A stretch of 64,000 nucleotides of DNA from NCBI RefSeq assembly GCF_012910785.2, contig NZ_WTVH02000009.1, positions 620,001 to 684,000 on the forward strand, in the 5' to 3' direction. Numbering within the stretch: position 1 is the first letter of the stretch; every line of letters begins with the position of its first letter. A program made the position numbers and the translations under genes. Source of the DNA: Aromatoleum buckelii (GTDB lineage Bacteria > Pseudomonadota > Gammaproteobacteria > Burkholderiales > Rhodocyclaceae). The notes under the pieces were generated by a model. It saw only the letters and a program-made list of their open reading frames with translations, ran no database searches and had not been told where the DNA came from. Of the stretch, positions 52,318 to 61,507 are shown in pieces.

Positions 52318-53116
52318 TCAATCGTCGAGACGGAACACGATCGGAACGCGCAGCCAGCTGTCGACCCGCGCCTCTCCCCGCTGCGCGGGCGTGAAACGCC
52401 AGTTGCGCACGGCTTCGCGCGCCGCCTCGTCCAGCCGCGAGTGGCCGCTGCTTTCCGCCACTTCCACTGCGTCGGTGCTGCCGTCCCCGAGTACATGCAC
52501 CTTGAGGATGACTTTTCCTTCGTCGCCGCGTCGTCGCGACGATCGCGGATAGGTGGGCGCCGGGTTATGCAGATAGGCGGCATCGAAGCTTGGGGGAGTC
52601 ACTGCAACGGCCGTCCCTTGTGAAGCCGGTGGTGGGGGCGCCGCAGAAGGTGTGTCGGGAGCCCCTGCACTGGCGGAAGGTGACGAGGATGGCGCAGCGT
52701 CGGCGACGGGCAGGGGCGGGTCGTCGGGATGCGGAGATGCCTCGCCGGGCAGGACCGGCGCCGGGGACGGACGGGGCGACGCGGGCTGAGGGCCGGGGGC
52801 GGCGCGCAGGTCGCGTTGCCGGTTTTGCGACGGTGCTGCGTGGTGCGACTGTCGCAACAGGCGGCGCCTCCGCGGGCACTGGCGTCACCGACGGAGGGGC
52901 GGCCGGCGCCGGCGGGGCGATCAGGCGTACGCTGAGGGTCGCCGGTGCGGAAGGCGGAACCCGGGCCGGCGCGGGGCCGCCGAGACCCGACAGCGCGAGC
53001 AGCCCGGCCGCGTGTGCGCCGGCGACGAAAGCCAGCGATCCCCACTGGACCGACGAGAACTGCCTGCGGGCGGCATTACCGCCGGACCAGGCGGATCGAG
53101 AACCGGGTGAGCCCAT
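52318..53116 (-). pseudogene. tonB: tonB with a single-base frameshift
   Basis: An energy-transducing TonB protein in two frames. The first frame from 53116 gives a membrane anchor (FVAGAHAAGLLALSGLGG near residue 30) and a Pro-rich stretch to KPATRPARRP. The second frame gives the rest of the Pro-rich region and the TonB C-terminal domain, from SFDAAYLHNPAPTYPRSSRR to RFTPAQRGEARVDSWLRVPI. Removing one base from the run of five G (plus strand, 52795-52799) joins the frames into 265 residues, a normal TonB length. It may be a true mutation or a sequencing error. A cobalamin riboswitch precedes it. Confidence 0.8.
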
Positions 53117-53205
53117 TGAATCCCGCGCAAAGGTTGTCGAATGCGGGGCTGGCACGGGCACGAGGCACGTGCTGCGCGGCCGGCCCGCAACGCAGTCACC
53201 ATCAC

Positions 53206-53316
53206 GAAGGCCGGTCTCCGGGCTTTGCGCAGGGCGCGCATTTACCGTTGCGGGGGCAGCGCAGGAATTTCACCTGCTTCCCGATTCTCCGCGGCATCGA
53301 TCGTCGCGGCACCTTC
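53206..53316 (-). ncRNA. Cobalamin riboswitch
   Basis: Read on the minus strand, conserved blocks appear in order: GAAGGTGCC at the 5' end (53316), GGTGAAATTCCTGCGCTGCC and CCCGCAACGGTAA (B12 box region, about 53272-53240), and AGCCCGGAGACCGGCC ahead of CCTTC at 53206, which closes the P1 stem with GAAGG. The aptamer ends about 90 bases before the tonB start. Adenosylcobalamin should repress expression, linking this TonB to B12 uptake. No B12 receptor gene is adjacent. Confidence 0.92.
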
Positions 53317-53326
53317 GAGCGGGCCG

Positions 53327-53332
53327 ATTATA
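53327..53332 (-). promoter_or_regulatory. -10 hexamer of the riboswitch transcript
   Basis: A perfect TATAAT on the minus strand, about 10 bases upstream of the aptamer's 5' end. No good -35 is visible 17 bases further up. Confidence 0.55.
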
Positions 53333-53490
53333 TCGCTTCCGCCGGTCGTTTTCTGCGCGCGTCTGCGGCTGACCCGATGGCCAGGCTCGGCTGCGGCAAA
53401 TTTGCCGCGGGGGACCGCAGCTATCAAGGCGGCGATCCCGGCAGATCGGGAAATGCGCGAACGCCGCGGCGCGGGTGCGGTCCTTTTGGC

Positions 53491-55563
53491 ATGGACCACG
53501 AACGACCGATGATTCCTCCTCGCCCGCTCGTTCCGCTCGTGCTGCCTTGGAAGCCCGGAGATGATCCGGCGGCGCTGCGCGAGCGGGAATGGCTCGTGAC
53601 GAACGGGATGGGCGGCTTCGCGTCGGGAAGCCTCCTCGGCATGCCGACGCGCCGCTATCACGGGCTGTTCGTGCCGAATCTGTCCGAGCCGAAAGGGCGC
53701 TACGTCGCGCTGTCGCGGCTCGACGAACTTATCGAGACCTCCGCCGGGCCGGTCAATCTCGGCGGCGCCGAGTTTATCGACGGCACGCGCAAGGGGGTTG
53801 CCGAACGTCACCTGCGCGAATTCCGGCTCGACGGGCTGACACCGGTGTGGGTGTTCGACATCGACGGCAGCATCGTCGAGCGGTCGATCGTGATGCCGCA
53901 TGGACGCAACGCGGTGTGCGTGCGATGGCGGCTGCTCGACGGGCCGGCGCGACGGATGCGCGTACGGCTCTACGTGGGCCCGCGTCGTCAGGACGCCGCG
54001 CTGGTATGCGACGACGCGCGGCCGTGCGAGCTCGAGCGCGCGACGGCGCAAGACGGCGGACAGGTGCTGCGGATCCGACAACCGACGCGCGACATTGTGC
54101 TGCGCGTCGCGGTGCGGCCGGACAACAGCGCATTCGTCGAGGACTGGCAGATCGACCGCGAGGTGCTTTTTCGCGTCGAACGCGATCGGGGCTATGACCG
54201 CGTCGAGCATATGCACAGCCCCGGCGGCTGGTCGTTCGAGCTGCGTCAGGAGTGCGAAGCGGCGCTGTTCGCGACGACGGACGCGGAGCTGCCGGCGCTC
54301 GATGCGGGCACGTGGTTCGACGCCGAGCGTGGGCGGCTCGAGGCGCTGCTTGCCCGCGGCGGGTTCGATGAGGCAGACGGAATCGCGCAGCGGCTCGCGC
54401 TCGCCGCGGACCAGTTCATCGTGCTGCCGGGCAGCCGCAGGGATGAGCCGCCTGGCGGGTCGGCGGGCGAGAGCGCGTTCCGCTCGGTGATTGCCGGTTA
54501 TCACTGGTTCAACGACTGGGGGCGAGACACGATGATCTCGCTCGAAGGGCTGACGTTGTGCACGGGCCGGCTCGACGAGGCGCGGGCGATCCTGCGCACG
54601 TTCGCGGGCTATTTGCGCGACGGGTTGCTGCCGAACCTGTTCCCGGAGGGCGGACGCGAAGCGCTGTACCACACGGTCGATGCGACGCTGTGGTACTTCC
54701 ACGCGCTCGAGCGCTACGTGCTGCGCACGCGAGACATCGCGCTCGTCGGCGAGCTCTATCCGGCGCTGCAGGACGTCGTCGCGCATCACCTGCGCGGCAC
54801 ACGCTTCGGCATCGGCGTCGATCCGCGGGACGGGCTGCTGCAGGCCGGCGCCGAAGGCTATCAGCTGACGTGGATGGACGCGAAGGTCGACGACTGGGTC
54901 GTGACGCCGCGCCGTGGCAAACCGGTCGAGATCCAGGCACTGTGGTACAACGCGCTGCGGCTAATGGCCGGCTGGGCGCGACTGCTCGGCGTCGCCGATG
55001 ACGGCTGCGACGCGCTCGCAGACCGCGTGCAGGCGGCGTTCAACGCGCGCTTCTGGTCGAGCGGGCGCGGCCACCTCTTCGACGTCATCGACGGGCCGGC
55101 CGGCGACGACGCGAGCCTGCGACCGAACCAGATCTTCGCGCTGTCGCTGACGCATCCGGTGCTCGACCGGGATCGCTGGGACGACGTGCTCGCGGCCGTC
55201 GAGCGCGCACTGCTGACGCCGGTCGGGCTGCGCACGCTCGCGCCCGGCGAGCCGGGCTACCAGGCGCGCTACGAGGGGTCGCTGCGCGAACGCGACGCGG
55301 CCTACCACCAGGGCACGGTGTGGCCGTGGCTGCTCGGCCATTTCGTCGATGCCCGGATCCGTGTGCGCGGGCGCACTGGAGCACGCGAATTTCTTCAGGC
55401 GTTTCCCGCGCAACTTCTCGAAGCCGGGATCGGCAGCCTCAGCGAGGTGTACGGCGCTGAGCCGCCGCACCGCGCCGGGGGATGCATCGCGCAGGCATGG
55501 AGCGTCGCCGAAGTGCTGCGTGCGTGGCTCGTGACGCGGGAGCGAAGGAAAGCGGATGGCTGA
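53491..55563 (+). CDS. Glycogen debranching enzyme-type amylo-alpha-1,6-glucosidase
   Basis: A 690-residue protein of the archaeal-type glycogen debranching family. The N-terminal domain opens WLVTNGMGGFASGSLLGMPT and RRYHGLFVPNL near residue 35. The C-terminal (alpha/alpha)6 barrel, GH133-like, has GYHWFNDWGRDTMISLEG near residue 334, LPNLFPEGG near residue 385 and YHQGTVWPWLLGHFVD near residue 605, holding the catalytic acids. Probably it trims branch points in stored glycogen. The ATG at 53491 was chosen; an ATG six codons on is equally likely. It overlaps the next gene by eight bases. Confidence 0.88.
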   Translation: MDHERPMIPPRPLVPLVLPWKPGDDPAALREREWLVTNGMGGFASGSLLGMPTRRYHGLFVPNLSEPKGRYVALSRLDELIETSAGPVNLGGAEFIDGTRKGVAERHLREFRLDGLTPVWVFDIDGSIVERSIVMPHGRNAVCVRWRLLDGPARRMRVRLYVGPRRQDAALVCDDARPCELERATAQDGGQVLRIRQPTRDIVLRVAVRPDNSAFVEDWQIDREVLFRVERDRGYDRVEHMHSPGGWSFELRQECEAALFATTDAELPALDAGTWFDAERGRLEALLARGGFDEADGIAQRLALAADQFIVLPGSRRDEPPGGSAGESAFRSVIAGYHWFNDWGRDTMISLEGLTLCTGRLDEARAILRTFAGYLRDGLLPNLFPEGGREALYHTVDATLWYFHALERYVLRTRDIALVGELYPALQDVVAHHLRGTRFGIGVDPRDGLLQAGAEGYQLTWMDAKVDDWVVTPRRGKPVEIQALWYNALRLMAGWARLLGVADDGCDALADRVQAAFNARFWSSGRGHLFDVIDGPAGDDASLRPNQIFALSLTHPVLDRDRWDDVLAAVERALLTPVGLRTLAPGEPGYQARYEGSLRERDAAYHQGTVWPWLLGHFVDARIRVRGRTGAREFLQAFPAQLLEAGIGSLSEVYGAEPPHRAGGCIAQAWSVAEVLRAWLVTRERRKADG

Positions 55564-57184
55564 ACACTGGTACAAGAATGCGATCGTGTACTGCCTCGAC
55601 GTGCGCACGTTCGCCGACGGCAACGGCGATGGCACCGGCGATTTCGTCGGCCTCGGGCGCAAGCTCGACTATCTGCGCGGTCTCAATGTCGATTGCGTGT
55701 GGCTGCAGCCATTCTTTCCGTCGCCGATGCGCGACAACGGCTACGACATCGTCGACTACTACAGCGTCGATTCGCGCACCGGCACACTCGGCGACTTCGT
55801 CGAGTTTTCGCGCCGCGCGCGCGAGAGCGGTATGCACGTCATGGTCGACCTCGTCGTCAACCATACATCGGTCGAGCATCCGTGGTTCCAGGCCGCGCGC
55901 AACGACCCCCATTCGCCGTATCGCGACTATTACGTCTGGAAGGAGGATAAGCCGGACGACGCCGACCAGGGCATGGTGTTTCCCGGCGAGCAGCATACGA
56001 CCTGGACCTGGGATCGCGAGGCGAAGGCGTATTACTACCACCGCTTCTACGACCATCAGGCCGAGCTCAACATCGCGAACCCCGCAGTCGTGCGCGAGAT
56101 CGAGAAGATCGTCGGCTTCTGGCTGCAGCTCGGCGTCACCGGCTTTCGCATCGATGCGTTGCCGTTCCTGATCGAGCTTAAGGGCCTCGAGGTCGAAGGC
56201 GAGCGCGACCCGCATCGGTACTTGCGCGAGCTGCGCCACCACGCGCAGACCCTGTGCGGCGAGGTCTGCCTGATGGCCGAGGCGAACCTGACGCCGGAGG
56301 AGGTGCCCGATTACTTCGCTGACGGCGACATGATCCACATGTCGTTCAACTTCTGGGTCAACCAGCACCTGTTCCTCGCGCTCGCGCGTGGCGACGCGAC
56401 GCCGATCCGCGAAGCCTACGCGGAGTTGCCGCCGCTGCCGAAGTGGTGCCAGTGGAACAACTTTCTGCGGAGTCACGACGAGCTCGACCTCGGCCGGCTG
56501 ACCGATGCCGAGCGCGAGGAAGTGTTCCGCGCGTTCGGCCCCGATGACGACATGCAGCTCTACGGCCGCGGCATCCGGCGTCGGCTCGCGCCGATGCTCG
56601 GCAACGACCGGCGGCGCATAGAGCTCGCGCACAGCCTGCTGCTGACATTGCCGGGCACGCCGGTGCTGCGCTACGGCGACGAGATCGGCATGGGCGACGA
56701 CCTGTCGCTGCCGGCGCGCGAGAGCGTGCGCACGCCGATGCAATGGAACGACGAGCCGAACGGCGGCTTCTCGTCTGCCGCACCCGATCGCCTCGCGCTG
56801 CCGCCGATTGCCGACGGCGAGTTCGGTTATCGCACGGTCAACGTCCAGGCGCAGCGGCGCGACCCCGACTCGCTGCTGAACTGGCTCGAACGCGCGCTGC
56901 GGCGACGCAAGGAATGCCCCGAGTTCGCGTTCGGCGAATGCACGTGGATCGACACCGACCAGCCGCAAGTGCTCGCGCAGCGCTTCGAGCTGGGCGATTC
57001 GACGTGCTTCGTGGTTCACAACCTCGGCTCGAAGCGGGTGAAGTTTTTGCTGCCGGTCGGACGCGGCGAGCACCTGCACGACGTGCTCGCGTTTCACCGC
57101 CACGAGGTCGAGGAGAAAGGACACTTCCGTCTCGAGCTTGAACCGTACGGCTACCGCTGGCTGCGGCGCGGCCCTGCGGACTAG
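55556..57184 (+). CDS. GH13 alpha-amylase family enzyme, trehalose synthase-like
   Basis: A 542-residue glycoside hydrolase family 13 enzyme. The (beta/alpha)8 barrel marks are DLVVNHTSVEHPWFQ near residue 97, the nucleophile Asp in GFRIDALPFL near residue 199, the acid Glu in CLMAEANLTPEE near residue 240 and RSHDELDLGRLT near residue 305. The start HWYKNAIVYCLDVRTFADGN is like trehalose synthases and maltosyltransferase relatives. The usual maltokinase domain is absent. It is coupled to the debranching gene, so it probably acts on the freed glucans. Exact product unknown. Confidence 0.86.
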   Translation: MAEHWYKNAIVYCLDVRTFADGNGDGTGDFVGLGRKLDYLRGLNVDCVWLQPFFPSPMRDNGYDIVDYYSVDSRTGTLGDFVEFSRRARESGMHVMVDLVVNHTSVEHPWFQAARNDPHSPYRDYYVWKEDKPDDADQGMVFPGEQHTTWTWDREAKAYYYHRFYDHQAELNIANPAVVREIEKIVGFWLQLGVTGFRIDALPFLIELKGLEVEGERDPHRYLRELRHHAQTLCGEVCLMAEANLTPEEVPDYFADGDMIHMSFNFWVNQHLFLALARGDATPIREAYAELPPLPKWCQWNNFLRSHDELDLGRLTDAEREEVFRAFGPDDDMQLYGRGIRRRLAPMLGNDRRRIELAHSLLLTLPGTPVLRYGDEIGMGDDLSLPARESVRTPMQWNDEPNGGFSSAAPDRLALPPIADGEFGYRTVNVQAQRRDPDSLLNWLERALRRRKECPEFAFGECTWIDTDQPQVLAQRFELGDSTCFVVHNLGSKRVKFLLPVGRGEHLHDVLAFHRHEVEEKGHFRLELEPYGYRWLRRGPAD

Positions 57185-57248
57185 GGGGCGGCCCGGGTGG
57201 GCTGAACGACGCTAGGGCGCTCGACAATCGCTGGAGCAGGGACTGCCT

Positions 57249-58382
57249 ATGGTCTGGAAACGCAGGCTTACCGCTTTCGTTGGCCGCACCGACGACTTCA
57301 TCGATCGGGGGCGCGTGCGGCTGGGAAGGCTGTGGCCCGCCTCAGGGCCGTTTCTTATCGTGGCATACGCGAGCTACGGGACGCGAGAGGAGGTGTTCGT
57401 CCACGGTCGAGTGCTCGAGGACGAGGGGTTCGTGGCACCGAGCGCAGGCGAGCGTACGTGGCACAATCTCGTCGAGCTGTACAAGCGCTTCGAATCCGAC
57501 GAGGTTCCGCAGGCGCGGGTGAGGGTACGCTTTGCCGGGGTAGACGAGACAGTGACCGCGGACATGGAAGGCTATTTCCGCATCGACCTCTCGCTGGCTA
57601 CGCCGCTCGAGCGGTCGGGCTGGCACGAAGCGGAACTCGAGCTCGTCGATCCGCTCCCGCGCTCGGGCGCCGCGGTTCGCGCCGCGGCGCCGATTCTCGT
57701 CCCGCCGCCCACGGCGCGTTTCGGTGTGATCAGCGACATCGACGACACGGTGATGTGGACGAACGTCACCGACAAGCTGCGCATGGTGTTGCTGCTCGTG
57801 CGCTCGAATGCGCACACGCGCAAGCCGTTCAAGGGTGTCGCCGCGTTCTACCGCGCGCTGCGCGACGGCGCCAGCGGCGCGGAAAACAATCCGGTTTTCT
57901 ATGTCTCGGGGAGTCCGTGGAATCTCTATACGCCGCTCGTCGAGTTTCTGCGCCTGCAGCGCATCCCGGACGGACCGCTGCTGCTGAAAGACTTCGGCGA
58001 CCACACATTGTTCGCATCCGGCGATCAGCAACTGCACAAGCTCAGTCATATCGAGCGGATTTTTGCGCGCTATCCCGAGCTGCCGTTCGTGCTGATCGGT
58101 GACAGCGGCGAAAAGGATCCGGAAATCTACAGCGAGGTCGTTCGGAGGCATCCGGACCGGGTGCGCGTCCTCTACATTCGCAGCATCGACCCGGATCCCG
58201 ACCGGGTCGCCGCGATCGACCGTCTGATCGCCGAGGTCCGCGAGGCGGGCGCCCAGCTCGTGCTCGCGCCCGATACGGAGTTCGCTGCCGCGCATGCCGC
58301 AGCCGAGGGGCTGATCGGCACGCAGGCGCTGGCCGACGTGCGAGCCGACAAGCGGGAAGAGCTGGACGGGCCGCCCGCTTAG
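57249..58382 (+). CDS. APP1-domain (DUF2183) phosphatase-like protein
   Basis: A 377-residue protein with the APP1 catalytic domain, related to yeast phosphatidate phosphatase App1 and to HAD phosphatases. The core motif VISDIDDTVMWTNVTDKLRM near residue 158 has the paired Asp; FYVSGSPWNLYTPLVEFL near residue 217 and FVLIGDSGEKDPEIY near residue 280 are the later HAD motifs. No signal peptide or long helix is clear. It lies 65 bases after the GH13 gene and may share its transcript; a link between lipid phosphate and glycogen is not known. It ends overlapping the convergent AraC gene by four bases. Confidence 0.85.
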   Translation: MVWKRRLTAFVGRTDDFIDRGRVRLGRLWPASGPFLIVAYASYGTREEVFVHGRVLEDEGFVAPSAGERTWHNLVELYKRFESDEVPQARVRVRFAGVDETVTADMEGYFRIDLSLATPLERSGWHEAELELVDPLPRSGAAVRAAAPILVPPPTARFGVISDIDDTVMWTNVTDKLRMVLLLVRSNAHTRKPFKGVAAFYRALRDGASGAENNPVFYVSGSPWNLYTPLVEFLRLQRIPDGPLLLKDFGDHTLFASGDQQLHKLSHIERIFARYPELPFVLIGDSGEKDPEIYSEVVRRHPDRVRVLYIRSIDPDPDRVAAIDRLIAEVREAGAQLVLAPDTEFAAAHAAAEGLIGTQALADVRADKREELDGPPA

Positions 58383-59410
58383 CAGGCCACCCGGTTCGCG
58401 CCGGACCCGGTGCTGCGCAGCGTCTCCGACGGAAGTTCGCCGAACATCGTGCGGTAGTCGGCCGCAAAGTGCGACAGGTGCCAGAAGCCCCATTGCGCGG
58501 CGATGTCCGCGACCGCCGCATGCCCATGCTCGGCGCTCTTCAGCGCGCGACGCACACCGTTCAGGCGCAGGGCGCGCAGGAAGCTGACCGGGTTGAGGTT
58601 GAGGATGTCCTGGAAGCTGTATTGCAGCGTGCGCCGCGATACCTCGAGCTCGGTGCATAGGTCCGCGACCGTGATCGGCTCGTCGATGTGGGCGTTCATG
58701 TATTCGCGCGCGCGATCGACGATAAGTTGCCGCCCGCGTCCCGGCGTGGATGCGCGCGCAGCGTCCGGTGAGCCGCTGATGGCTGCGAGGAGGCTGGCGT
58801 AAATGGCCTGCTCGAGGCCTTTGCGCATCTGCGGATGGCGGAGCAGTTCCGGTGTCGCTTCGAGGCTGGAGATCACCGTCAGCAGGAACGATCGCAGCGT
58901 CGTGGCCTGTTCGGGCGTCGCGGCGATGACCCGGCGGTTGCCGATTTCGGCTTCGATGTCGCGGTGCTCCACCTGTGCCGCGTAGTCGCTGAACGCTTGG
59001 GTGTCGGTCGTGACCGCAACGACGTCGTGCACACGCGGCGTCCGGTAGTCGAGATCGTCGCCGCCGCGCAGCGTGATCAGCGAATCCACTCCGCAGGCTT
59101 CGCCGCAGTACCAGCCCGTGCCGTCGAGCGCGACCGGCACGCCCACTGTGCGCGAGCCTTCCCACGCGCTGCCGATTTCGTGCACGACCTGGTTCGTACG
59201 CTCGCGAAAGACCTGAACGTTGCCGAACCAGAACTCCTCGAACTTGCCGGAGAATGCACCTGCCGACAACTGGTCGTAGCGCTGGCGCCAATGCTGAAGG
59301 CACGACGCGTGGTCGTCCGCGTCGCGCGTGTCGAGCTGGACGACGGAAAAAGCGTCGTCGCCGGCGAGCGCCGGGTCGTCGCTTGCCGCCGTCATTGCAA
59401 GAGCTTCCAT
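58379..59410 (-). CDS. AraC-family transcriptional regulator
   Basis: A 343-residue regulator with a C-terminal AraC/XylS DNA-binding domain: two helix-turn-helix units, TVADLCTELEVSRRTLQYSF near residue 247 and VADIAAQWGFWHLSHFAADY near residue 299. The N-terminal 220 residues are a ligand or dimer domain of the type in EutR-like and related regulators (YDQLSAGAFSGKFEEFWFG near residue 45). AGGAG precedes the ATG. It diverges from the DUF1329-DUF1302-RND operon, its likely target. Confidence 0.87.
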   Translation of the reverse strand: MEALAMTAASDDPALAGDDAFSVVQLDTRDADDHASCLQHWRQRYDQLSAGAFSGKFEEFWFGNVQVFRERTNQVVHEIGSAWEGSRTVGVPVALDGTGWYCGEACGVDSLITLRGGDDLDYRTPRVHDVVAVTTDTQAFSDYAAQVEHRDIEAEIGNRRVIAATPEQATTLRSFLLTVISSLEATPELLRHPQMRKGLEQAIYASLLAAISGSPDAARASTPGRGRQLIVDRAREYMNAHIDEPITVADLCTELEVSRRTLQYSFQDILNLNPVSFLRALRLNGVRRALKSAEHGHAAVADIAAQWGFWHLSHFAADYRTMFGELPSETLRSTGSGANRVAC

Positions 59411-60100
59411 TCGGTCTGTCTCCTGACCGGAAAGTGTTCTGATGATGTTTTCTTTATATCTTTCAGACTAATCCCAAACCCACACGGGGAACAAGTTTTT
59501 TCGGTTGTTTCGTGTATCGCGATTCACAACCGCTGGCTCTGGGATCGGCGGGTGCGATGCGCTCCGGCGTCAGTGGGGGGCAGGCGTTCCTGCGCCGGTC
59601 GTGCAGTTCGCGCCGCCGTTTCGGTCTCGCGTGGGGCAGGCGGCAGGGAAATTGTGCTTGCCGATTTCGGATAACGCCTGACGAAGACCCGTTCCTACAA
59701 TCCGCCTCACCGATGCGTCCGCAGACCGGGCCCAATCGACAATAAAACGATCCGCCGCACAATCGCGAGCGGGACACGGAGACAGCGAAGGCGCGCCCTC
59801 GGCCGCCGTCGCCCGAAAAGGAGGTCGACCCATGGCTCGACGTCACGCCCTGCACGCCCGGTGCTTGCGATCCGCTGCGCCGCATGCGCCTTTCCCGGCA
59901 CATCGCCCGGCGTATGCCGTGCACTCCGATCTTTCCTCCCCGGCAGTCTGCGCTCGTTCCCGGCTGTCGCCTGCGGATTCCGGCTGCGTCCGATCCTGCA
60001 GGCGCAGAGCTGCGGCGCGCAGCGGGCAGCACAACACGTCATCGAGAACGTGAAGGCAGCAGAAGTACAGGCAACACACACAAAAAGCGAGGAGACGAAC
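59411..60100. other. 690-base intergenic region between the AraC gene and the DUF1329 gene
   Basis: It must contain the divergent promoters and any AraC-type half-sites. No direct repeat pair, hairpin, tRNA or supported gene could be assigned by eye. Several short open frames cross it, none with a recognisable product. The segment 59445-59500 is the most A/T-rich and may hold the AraC gene promoter. Confidence 0.4.
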
Positions 60101-61480
60101 GTGACCAGAACGACCATCAAACCGCCCCGCCTGGGCCTTATCTGTCTCGCCGTGGCGGCCCTTATCGGCAGCTCGGTTGTGCAGGCGGCGGCTAGCGACG
60201 CGGAAGCTGCCGCACTCGGCAAGAACCTGACGCCGATCGGCGCCGAAGCCGCGGCCAACCAGGACGGCTCGATTCCCGCCTGGACCGGCGGCATGACGAA
60301 AGCGCCCGCAGGCTGGAAGCCGGGCCATCTCGACCCGTTCAAGGACGACAAGCCGCTCTATTCGATCGATGCGTCGAACGTCGACAAATACGCTGACAAG
60401 CTGTCGGCCGGGCAGGTTGCGCTGATCAAGGCGTACCAGGGCTACCGGATGGACGTGTATCCGAGCCGCCGCAGCTGTCCGGTGCCCGACTTCGTTGCGG
60501 AGCAAACGAAGAAGAACGCGACGGCCGCGAAGCTCGGCGGCGACGGCTGGCAGCTCGAAAAAGTGTTCGGCGCCGGGATTCCGTTCCCGATTCCGAAAAC
60601 CGGTGCGGAAGCGATGTGGAACTTCAAGCTGCGCTACACCGGCCTGGGCCGGCGCGCGCAGATCGCGGCGCTGATGCCGGAGAAGGACGGCTCCTACGTC
60701 GAGAACAAGCAGTGGGCGTACGAGATGTATCCGTTCAACGACCCGAAAGTGACCGGTCCGGCGGACGTGGGCAGCGTCGAGGCGAAGCTGCTGTACGACG
60801 TGCTGACGCCGCCGTCGCGCGCCGGCGAGGGCTACCTCGTCCATACGTACGTGGACAAGCCGCAGGACGCGTGGATCTACTTCCCGGGACAGCGCCGCGT
60901 GCGCCGTTCGCCGACCTTCGCGTACGACAACCAGGTCGCCGGCTTCGACAACCTGTACTTCGTCGACCAGATCAACATGTTCACCGGCGCGCTCGATCGC
61001 TACGACTACAAGTTGGTCGGCAAGAAGGAGATGTTCGTCCCGTACAACTCGTACAAGCTGATCGACAAGTCGCAGAAGTTCAAGGACATGCTCGGGCCGG
61101 AATATGTCGACCGCGACCTCATTCGCTACGAGCCGCATCGCGTATGGGTCGTCGAGGCGACGGTGAAGCCGGACAAGCGCCATTCTTTTGCGAAGCGCGT
61201 GTTCCACTTCGACGAGGATTCGTGGGCCCTGCTGCAGGTCGACATGTATGACGCCAAGGGCAACCTGTGGCGCGTGCAGGAAGGCAGCCTGTGGGCGGCG
61301 CCCGAGGTCGGGGCGTGCATCACCTACGAGACGCAGATGTACGACCTCGTCGCGCGCCGCTACGTCGTCGACAACTGGACTGCGGAAGGCGAGGTGCTCG
61401 ACCTGACCGCCGCGAAGGACGGCCGGATTACGGCCGCGAACTTCACGCAGGACGAAATGCGTCGCCGCGGCGAACGCTGA
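60101..61480 (+). CDS. DUF1329 outer-membrane-associated protein
   Basis: A 459-residue exported protein of the DUF1329 family, structurally akin to LolB/LppX-type lipid carriers. The GTG at 60101 follows GAGGAGA; the signal peptide (LICLAVAALIGSSVVQAAA) is cut near residue 29. Family segments are GAEAAANQDGSIPAWTGGMT near residue 46, YFPGQRRVRRSPTFAYDNQV near residue 260 and RYEPHRVWVVEATVKPDKRH near residue 343. Such proteins are encoded with DUF1302 and RND genes and are thought to handle hydrophobic substrates. No specific substrate is established. Confidence 0.87.
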   Translation: MTRTTIKPPRLGLICLAVAALIGSSVVQAAASDAEAAALGKNLTPIGAEAAANQDGSIPAWTGGMTKAPAGWKPGHLDPFKDDKPLYSIDASNVDKYADKLSAGQVALIKAYQGYRMDVYPSRRSCPVPDFVAEQTKKNATAAKLGGDGWQLEKVFGAGIPFPIPKTGAEAMWNFKLRYTGLGRRAQIAALMPEKDGSYVENKQWAYEMYPFNDPKVTGPADVGSVEAKLLYDVLTPPSRAGEGYLVHTYVDKPQDAWIYFPGQRRVRRSPTFAYDNQVAGFDNLYFVDQINMFTGALDRYDYKLVGKKEMFVPYNSYKLIDKSQKFKDMLGPEYVDRDLIRYEPHRVWVVEATVKPDKRHSFAKRVFHFDEDSWALLQVDMYDAKGNLWRVQEGSLWAAPEVGACITYETQMYDLVARRYVVDNWTAEGEVLDLTAAKDGRITAANFTQDEMRRRGER

Positions 61481-61507
61481 CCGCCGCCCACTCGAGGGAG
61501 AAAACCA

